Assembly: GCA_964487395.1 (NCBI GenBank)
Contig: CAZAQH010000071.1
Location: 1 to 10,041 of the forward strand
DNA: 10,041 nucleotides
Reading direction: 5' to 3'
Source of the DNA: RGIG8767 sp964487395
GTDB taxonomy: Bacteria > Bacillota > Clostridia > Lachnospirales > Lachnospiraceae
Below are positions 6,612-10,041 of this stretch, in pieces. Numbering within the stretch: position 1 is the first letter of the stretch; each line of letters opens with the position of its first letter. A program made the position numbers and the translations under genes. The notes beneath the pieces were generated by a model. It worked only from the letters and a program-made list of their open reading frames with translations, was not told the origin of the DNA and made no database searches.

Positions 6612-7058
6612 ATGGGAATGTTTGATTCATTTAATGTGAATGCATCGGGTTTGACAGCCCAGAGATACCGCATGGATGTGATATCGGAAAATGTGGCAAA
6701 TGCGAATACCACACGAACGGAAGACGGAACTCCTTATGTTAGAAAAGTAGTAACTTTTTCGGAAAAAGAAGGCAACAGCAGTTCTTTTTCAACAATATTT
6801 GGTAAGGCGACAGGTCGTTATCAGGGACATGGTGTTAAGGTAAGTGGTACATATGAAGATACTTCGACAGAAGGTCATAAAGTATATGACCCTGCGCATC
6901 CGGATGCTGATGATGACGGATATGTTACATATCCTAATGTCAATATCATAACAGAGATGACCAATCTGATTGATGCCAGCAGAAGTTACGAGGCAAATGC
7001 AACAGCATTTGACGCAAGTAAATCTATGGCGCAGCAGGGATTACAGATGGGCAAATAA
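6612..7058 (+). CDS. flgC: Flagellar proximal rod protein FlgC
   Basis: FlgC is a proximal rod subunit that assembles with FlgB, FlgF and FliE. It has 148 residues, the usual FlgC length. The N-terminal rod motif is visible as LTAQRYRMDVISENVANANT (14-33). The C-terminal helix NIITEMTNLIDASRSYEANA and the final FDASKSMAQQGLQMG are typical of FlgC. The central part, including YVTYPNVN just before the C-terminal helix, is also family-like. The strong site GAGGAGG (6597-6603) lies 8 nt before the ATG. The stop codon TAA (7056-7058) is itself part of the first palindrome of the following gap. That gap (153 nt) is several times longer than the other gaps in the operon. Confidence 0.97.
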   Translation: MGMFDSFNVNASGLTAQRYRMDVISENVANANTTRTEDGTPYVRKVVTFSEKEGNSSSFSTIFGKATGRYQGHGVKVSGTYEDTSTEGHKVYDPAHPDADDDGYVTYPNVNIITEMTNLIDASRSYEANATAFDASKSMAQQGLQMGK

Positions 7059-7082
7059 CTCAATCACAAGTGATTGAGTTAT
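7055..7082. repeat. Palindrome 1 of the flgC-fliE gap
   Basis: A perfect 13-bp inverted repeat (ATAACTCAATCAC at 7055-7067, GTGATTGAGTTAT at 7070-7082) has only AA at its centre and swallows the flgC stop codon. No T tract follows, so it is not a classical terminator. In RNA it would form a hairpin with a small loop at the 3' edge of flgC, where it could slow 3' decay. In DNA it has the symmetry of a dimeric protein site. Confidence 0.75.
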
Positions 7083-7117
7083 CCTGAAGAATAATCACAA
7101 GTGATTATTCTTCCAGG
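7083..7117. repeat. Palindrome 2 of the flgC-fliE gap
   Basis: A perfect 13-bp inverted repeat (GAAGAATAATCAC at 7086-7098, GTGATTATTCTTC at 7101-7113) again has AA at its centre. With one bulged C the stem extends to CCTG...CAGG (7083-7117). It shares the core AATCAC-AA-GTGATT with palindrome 1, and its centre lies 31 bp away, about three helical turns. The distal end of the arm overlaps an AGGAGG (7115-7120), so folding would mask a Shine-Dalgarno-like sequence. Confidence 0.75.
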
Positions 7118-7138
7118 AGGAGCATATAATTGTTTTTC

Positions 7139-7177
7139 CCTGAGGAATAATTAGAAAGTGATTATTCTTCCCAGAGG
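7139..7177. repeat. Palindrome 3, degenerate copy, in the flgC-fliE gap
   Basis: CCTGAGGAATAATTAG (7139-7154) and GTGATTATTCTTCC (7158-7171) repeat palindrome 2 with substitutions in the left arm (TTAG in place of TCAC) and one extra central base. The stem keeps GAATAAT/ATTATTC (7145-7151 with 7161-7167) and an outer CCT/AGG. It reads as a diverged duplicate of palindrome 2. Confidence 0.6.
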
Positions 7178-7211
7178 AGTAAGTAATTTGAAATAAGAAA
7201 GGATAGCAGGC

Positions 7212-7538
7212 ATGGATATTTCAGCTTTATATAATATTTCTTCCGGTGCGATTCAAGAAGCAGCAACACAGACGAAAGCCGGAGCAACAGAAGAAGTTAC
7301 AAATGACGGAAGTGCATTTAGTTCATTACTCAGTTCGGCCCTTGATAATATGAATACCACAAATTCCTATCTTTCGGATGCTGAGAATGAAGAATTAAAG
7401 TTATCTTTGGGAGTGACGGAAAATACGCATGATTTAACAGTTGCACTGCAAAAGGCATCGACTGCATTACAATATACCGTTGCTGTACGTGATCGGTTTT
7501 TGGATGCTTATAAGGAAATAATGCAGATTCAGATTTAA
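7212..7538 (+). CDS. fliE: Flagellar hook-basal body protein FliE
   Basis: FliE is the first axial protein exported. It anchors the rod to the FliF MS ring and helps open the export gate. At 108 residues it has the usual length. Recognisable parts are FSSLLSSALDNMNTTN (about 36-51), LTVALQKASTALQYTVAVRD (about 75-94) and the terminal RFLDAYKEIMQIQI, which matches the family ending (AYxEIMxMQ-type). The first 35 residues are Thr/Ala-rich and variable. The ATG is preceded by AAAGGA (7198-7203) at 8-nt spacing, weaker than the sites of flgB and flgC. It follows the palindrome-rich gap and lies 35 nt before fliF. Confidence 0.93.
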   Translation: MDISALYNISSGAIQEAATQTKAGATEEVTNDGSAFSSLLSSALDNMNTTNSYLSDAENEELKLSLGVTENTHDLTVALQKASTALQYTVAVRDRFLDAYKEIMQIQI

Positions 7539-7559
7539 AAGATTTATAGAAATTGGAGC

Positions 7560-7566
7560 AGGGGAG
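7560..7566 (+). promoter_or_regulatory. Ribosome binding site fixing the fliF start
   Basis: AGGGGAG lies 7 nt before the ATG at 7574. The in-frame TTG at 7553 would sit upstream of this site and lacks one of its own, so the ATG at 7574 is chosen. Confidence 0.8.
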
Positions 7567-7573
7567 CTTAGTC

Positions 7574-9181
7574 ATGGTTGACAAACTGAAAGAGATTCCA
7601 AAGAAAATCTTGGAGTGGTGGAATAAATTTACATCAAAACAAAAAACAATTATTGTATCGGTAGCTGCCGGTGTGATAGTTGCTTTTGCTATTCTTATTA
7701 CCTTGTTGACAAGACCAATTTATACGCCACTGGTCACTTGTGAAACCACAAAAGAAGCTTCGGCAATTACGGAATTGCTCGATGGCGCATCTCCGGCGAT
7801 TGAATATCAGGTTTCAACGGATGGCTTCCAAATCAGCGTATTAAAGAGTCAGGAGTCACAAGCTAATCTTTTGCTTGGAGCCAATAACATTCCAACAGCA
7901 TCTTATGATATTAACAATGTAACGGACGGAGGATTTGCAACAACCGAGTCCGATAAACAGAAGCGTTATAAATTATATCTGGAAAGTCAGATGGAGTCGG
8001 ATTTGGAAGGAATGGCAAATATCAAATCTGCAACAGTACAGCTTTCAATTCCGGAAGACACAGGTACTCTGATTCAACAACAGCAGGATTCCTCGGCTGC
8101 AATTATGATTGAACCGGATGGAGAATTTACGCAGGACAATGCCGGTACGGTAGCACAGTTTGTTATGACGGCACTCGGCAATGAAGATATTAGCAATATT
8201 ACAATCATTGATAATGCAGGAAATCTGTTATTCTCGGGAGACGAAAGCTATTCTATTACAGGAACTGCTACAAGTCAGATGAGTGTCAAACAACAGACAG
8301 AGACTGTATTACAGGGAGAAGTTAAAAAGGTATTATTAGGGACCAATGAGTTTGACTTGATTGAGGTGTCCAGTAATTTAGCACTTGATTTTTCTTCAAC
8401 AGAAAGAACACAACATGATTATACACCGGCTGAGAATCAGACGCAGGGTGTACTAAGCCATGAAGATATAATGAATTCGGAATCAAGTGGCGGTACGGCA
8501 GGTGTGCCAGGGACGGATTCCAACAATGAAGACGGTACTACATATGTAATAGAAGACCAGAATAATTCCAGTTCGTCTGTCACAGAAGAATCAAGAGATT
8601 ATCTGCCAAATGAGACAATTACAAGCACGACGATTCCGGCAGGACTTATTGTATATGATCAGTCTTCTTTATCTGTTGCTGCTATCAAATACAGAGTAGT
8701 AAAAGAAGAAGATGCCAGAACACAGGGACTCTTAGACGGAATTACATGGGATGAATACAAGCTTGCAAATGCAGAAAGAGTCAGAATTGATGCAGATGAA
8801 GATATTGTGGATATGGTAGCCAAAGCATCCGGTATTTCGACAGAAAACATTTCCTTTGTGGCATACGAAGAACCGATGTTTATCGATAGAGAAGCAAGTA
8901 ATATTGATATTATGGATATCCTTCAGATTCTACTCATTGTAGTTATTCTGGGATTATTGGCATTTGTTATTATCCGTAGTATGAGAACAGAAAAGACACA
9001 GGAAGTGGAAGAAGAACTTTCGGTTGAAAGTCTGTTACAGTCTACTCCTGAAAAGGATTTGGAAGATATTGAACTTGAGACAAAATCAGAAACAAGAAGA
9101 ATGATTGACAAATTTGTAGATGACAATCCGGAAGCCGCTGCAGCATTGCTGCGTAACTGGCTGAACGAAGATTGGGAGTAG
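7574..9181 (+). CDS. fliF: Flagellar MS-ring protein FliF
   Basis: FliF forms the membrane MS ring on which the flagellar rotor, switch and export gate are built. It is 535 residues, the same size as B. subtilis FliF. A first membrane helix (about 25-46, TIIVSVAAGVIVAFAILITL) follows a basic N-terminus. The YscJ/FliF ring-building region comes next (TCETTKEASAITELL, LLLGANNIPTASYD, KRYKLYLESQMESDLEGM). A Ser/Asn/Gly-rich stretch near 300-345 corresponds to the variable beta-collar insertion of FliF_C. The second membrane helix is at about 447-469 (MDILQILLIVVILGLLAFVI). The cytoplasmic tail ends in the FliG-binding segment FVDDNPEAAAALLRNWLNED (514-533). All expected parts are present. fliG follows after six bases, which suggests translational coupling and matched expression of two partners that bind each other. 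Confidence 0.97.
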   Translation: MVDKLKEIPKKILEWWNKFTSKQKTIIVSVAAGVIVAFAILITLLTRPIYTPLVTCETTKEASAITELLDGASPAIEYQVSTDGFQISVLKSQESQANLLLGANNIPTASYDINNVTDGGFATTESDKQKRYKLYLESQMESDLEGMANIKSATVQLSIPEDTGTLIQQQQDSSAAIMIEPDGEFTQDNAGTVAQFVMTALGNEDISNITIIDNAGNLLFSGDESYSITGTATSQMSVKQQTETVLQGEVKKVLLGTNEFDLIEVSSNLALDFSSTERTQHDYTPAENQTQGVLSHEDIMNSESSGGTAGVPGTDSNNEDGTTYVIEDQNNSSSSVTEESRDYLPNETITSTTIPAGLIVYDQSSLSVAAIKYRVVKEEDARTQGLLDGITWDEYKLANAERVRIDADEDIVDMVAKASGISTENISFVAYEEPMFIDREASNIDIMDILQILLIVVILGLLAFVIIRSMRTEKTQEVEEELSVESLLQSTPEKDLEDIELETKSETRRMIDKFVDDNPEAAAALLRNWLNEDWE

Positions 9182-9187
9182 GTGACA

Positions 9188-10041
9188 ATGAGTATGACCA
9201 GATTTCAGGAAGATAAATTGACGGGTCTGCAGAAATCAGCAATTTTGTTGATTGCGTTGGGACCAGAAAAATCAGCGTCAATTTTTAAACACCTAAAAGA
9301 AGAAGAAATTGAAGAACTTACACTTGAAATAGCAAATACCAGAAGCATTAGTCCGCAGCTGAAAGAAGAGGTAATTGATGAATTTTATCAGGTATGTCTT
9401 GCGCAGCAGTATATTGCGGAAGGTGGTATCGGATACGCTAAGGAACTTCTGGAAAAGGCATTGGGTAATGAAAAGGCAGTTGACGTAATAGGAAGACTGA
9501 CTGCTTCCTTACAGGTTAAACCTTTTGAGTTTGTTAGAAAGACAGAGGCTTCACAGCTTCTTAACTTTATTCAGGATGAACATCCGCAGACAATTGCACT
9601 TATATTGTCATACTTATCACCCAGTCAGGCATCGGCTATTATTTCAGCACTGCCACAGGACAGACAGGCAGATGTTGCAAAGCGTGTAGCGCTGATGGAT
9701 CGTACAAGCCCGGATGTAATCAAGGAAGTAGAAAAAATATTAGAGTCCAAATTAGCATCTCTTGTTAATCAGGATTACACCATTATTGGTGGTGTTGACC
9801 AGGTAGTAGAAATCTTAAATGCGGTTGACCGTGGAACAGAAAAACACATTATGGAGACTTTGGAAATCGAAGAGCCGGAACTTGCAGACGAAATCAGAAA
9901 GAAAATGTTCGTATTCGAAGATATTCTTTTACTGGATGACAGAGCAATTCAGAGAGTATTACGTGATGTTGATAATAATGACTTGGCACTTGCATTAAAA
10001 GGCAGCAATGAACAGGTTCAGAATGCTATCTTTAACAACTT
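9188..10041 (+). CDS. fliG: Flagellar motor switch protein FliG (3' partial)
   Basis: FliG is the rotor protein that binds the FliF tail, FliM and the MotA stator, turning ion flow into torque. The window holds 284 codons of about 338, and the gene runs off the right edge in frame. The N-terminal FliF-binding domain starts KLTGLQKSAILLIALGPEKS (10-29). The middle domain has the conserved EHPQTIAL (131-138) that contacts FliM. A Gly-Gly hinge (210-211, IIGGVDQ) leads to the C-terminal domain with MFVFEDILLLDDRAIQRVLR (240-259), the charged torque-helix region. The start is a choice between ATG 9188 and ATG 9194 in the same frame, both served by GGGAG/AGGTG around the fliF stop (9174-9184). I chose 9188, 9 nt from GGGAG. 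The gene is tightly coupled to fliF. Confidence 0.96.
   Translation, partial: MSMTRFQEDKLTGLQKSAILLIALGPEKSASIFKHLKEEEIEELTLEIANTRSISPQLKEEVIDEFYQVCLAQQYIAEGGIGYAKELLEKALGNEKAVDVIGRLTASLQVKPFEFVRKTEASQLLNFIQDEHPQTIALILSYLSPSQASAIISALPQDRQADVAKRVALMDRTSPDVIKEVEKILESKLASLVNQDYTIIGGVDQVVEILNAVDRGTEKHIMETLEIEEPELADEIRKKMFVFEDILLLDDRAIQRVLRDVDNNDLALALKGSNEQVQNAIFNN

Larger units (their letters stand above)
7083..7190 (+). repeat. Imperfect tandem duplication of a ~56-nt hairpin + SD + TTG unit
   Basis: Unit 1 (7083-7138) and unit 2 (from 7139) align along their length. Both start CCTGAxGAATAAT, share GTGATTATTCTTCC (7101-7114 and 7158-7171), continue with an AGGAGG/AGAGGAG-type sequence (7115-7120; 7173-7179) and reach a TTG (7130-7132; 7188-7190). 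The two TTGs open only six-codon and two-codon frames (MFFPEE and MK), so these are not genes. They may be relics of duplicated initiation regions, or real leader peptides. No other function is apparent. Confidence 0.55.

Noticed and set aside
7055..7177. flgC-fliE palindromes as transcription terminators or a CRISPR array
   Set aside because: No T tract follows any of them and the operon continues. There are only three copies, with unequal spacing and no unique spacer pattern, so it is not a CRISPR.
7553..7573. TTG start giving fliF seven extra residues
   Set aside because: The only good ribosome binding site (7560-7566) lies downstream of this TTG and serves the ATG at 7574.

Overview
The window looks like chromosomal DNA of a flagellated, low-GC Clostridia, most likely a Lachnospiraceae member of the Roseburia / Agathobacter / Lachnospira type. 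This rests on the AT-rich base composition, strong AGGAGG-type ribosome binding sites, Firmicute-type topA and codY, and the gene order topA - codY - flgB - flgC - fliE - fliF - fliG. The genus is inferred from gene content and order, not from a database match. All genes supported here lie on the plus strand. I saw no tRNA, rRNA, transposase, CRISPR array or prophage gene.

Layout. (1) 1-2772: the 3' part of a very large gene, open at the left edge, for a probable secreted or surface protein resembling the DUF5057 family. It shows a duplicated alpha/beta core and a beta-rich segment with an EF-hand-like loop, and ends in a convincing terminator (2781-2815). (2) 2848-4998: topA (DNA topoisomerase I) with its own sigma-A-type promoter and a leader carrying repeated GCCGA motifs. 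(3) 5043-6016: codY, the branched-chain amino acid / GTP-responsive global regulator, with its own promoter. That promoter contains a palindrome resembling a degenerate CodY box. A strong terminator closes the unit. (4) 6012-6190: a regulatory region dense in inverted repeats before a sigma-A-like promoter. (5) 6191 to the right edge: the start of a flagellar basal-body operon, flgB-flgC-fliE-fliF-fliG, with fliG cut by the edge.

How the genes relate. FlgB and FlgC are proximal rod proteins, FliE joins the rod to the MS ring, FliF forms the MS ring, and FliG is the rotor/switch protein that docks on the FliF C-terminus. They are listed in roughly the order of early basal-body assembly. CodY represses the fla/che operon in Bacillus subtilis, where codY also sits directly upstream of flgB. 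Here the linkage is kept, while trmFO, xerC/codV and hslVU (clpQY), which separate topA from codY in Bacillus, are absent between them.

The most unusual non-coding sequence is the 153-nt gap between flgC and fliE. It holds three palindromes built on AATCAC-AA-GTGATT, two of them perfect. Two of the three sit in an imperfect tandem duplication of about 56 nt, and each of those copies is followed by a Shine-Dalgarno-like sequence and a TTG. No wholly new multi-gene system is evident. The items most worth a second look are this palindrome array, the inverted repeat abutting the flgB promoter, the palindrome in the codY promoter, and the large uncharacterised protein before topA.
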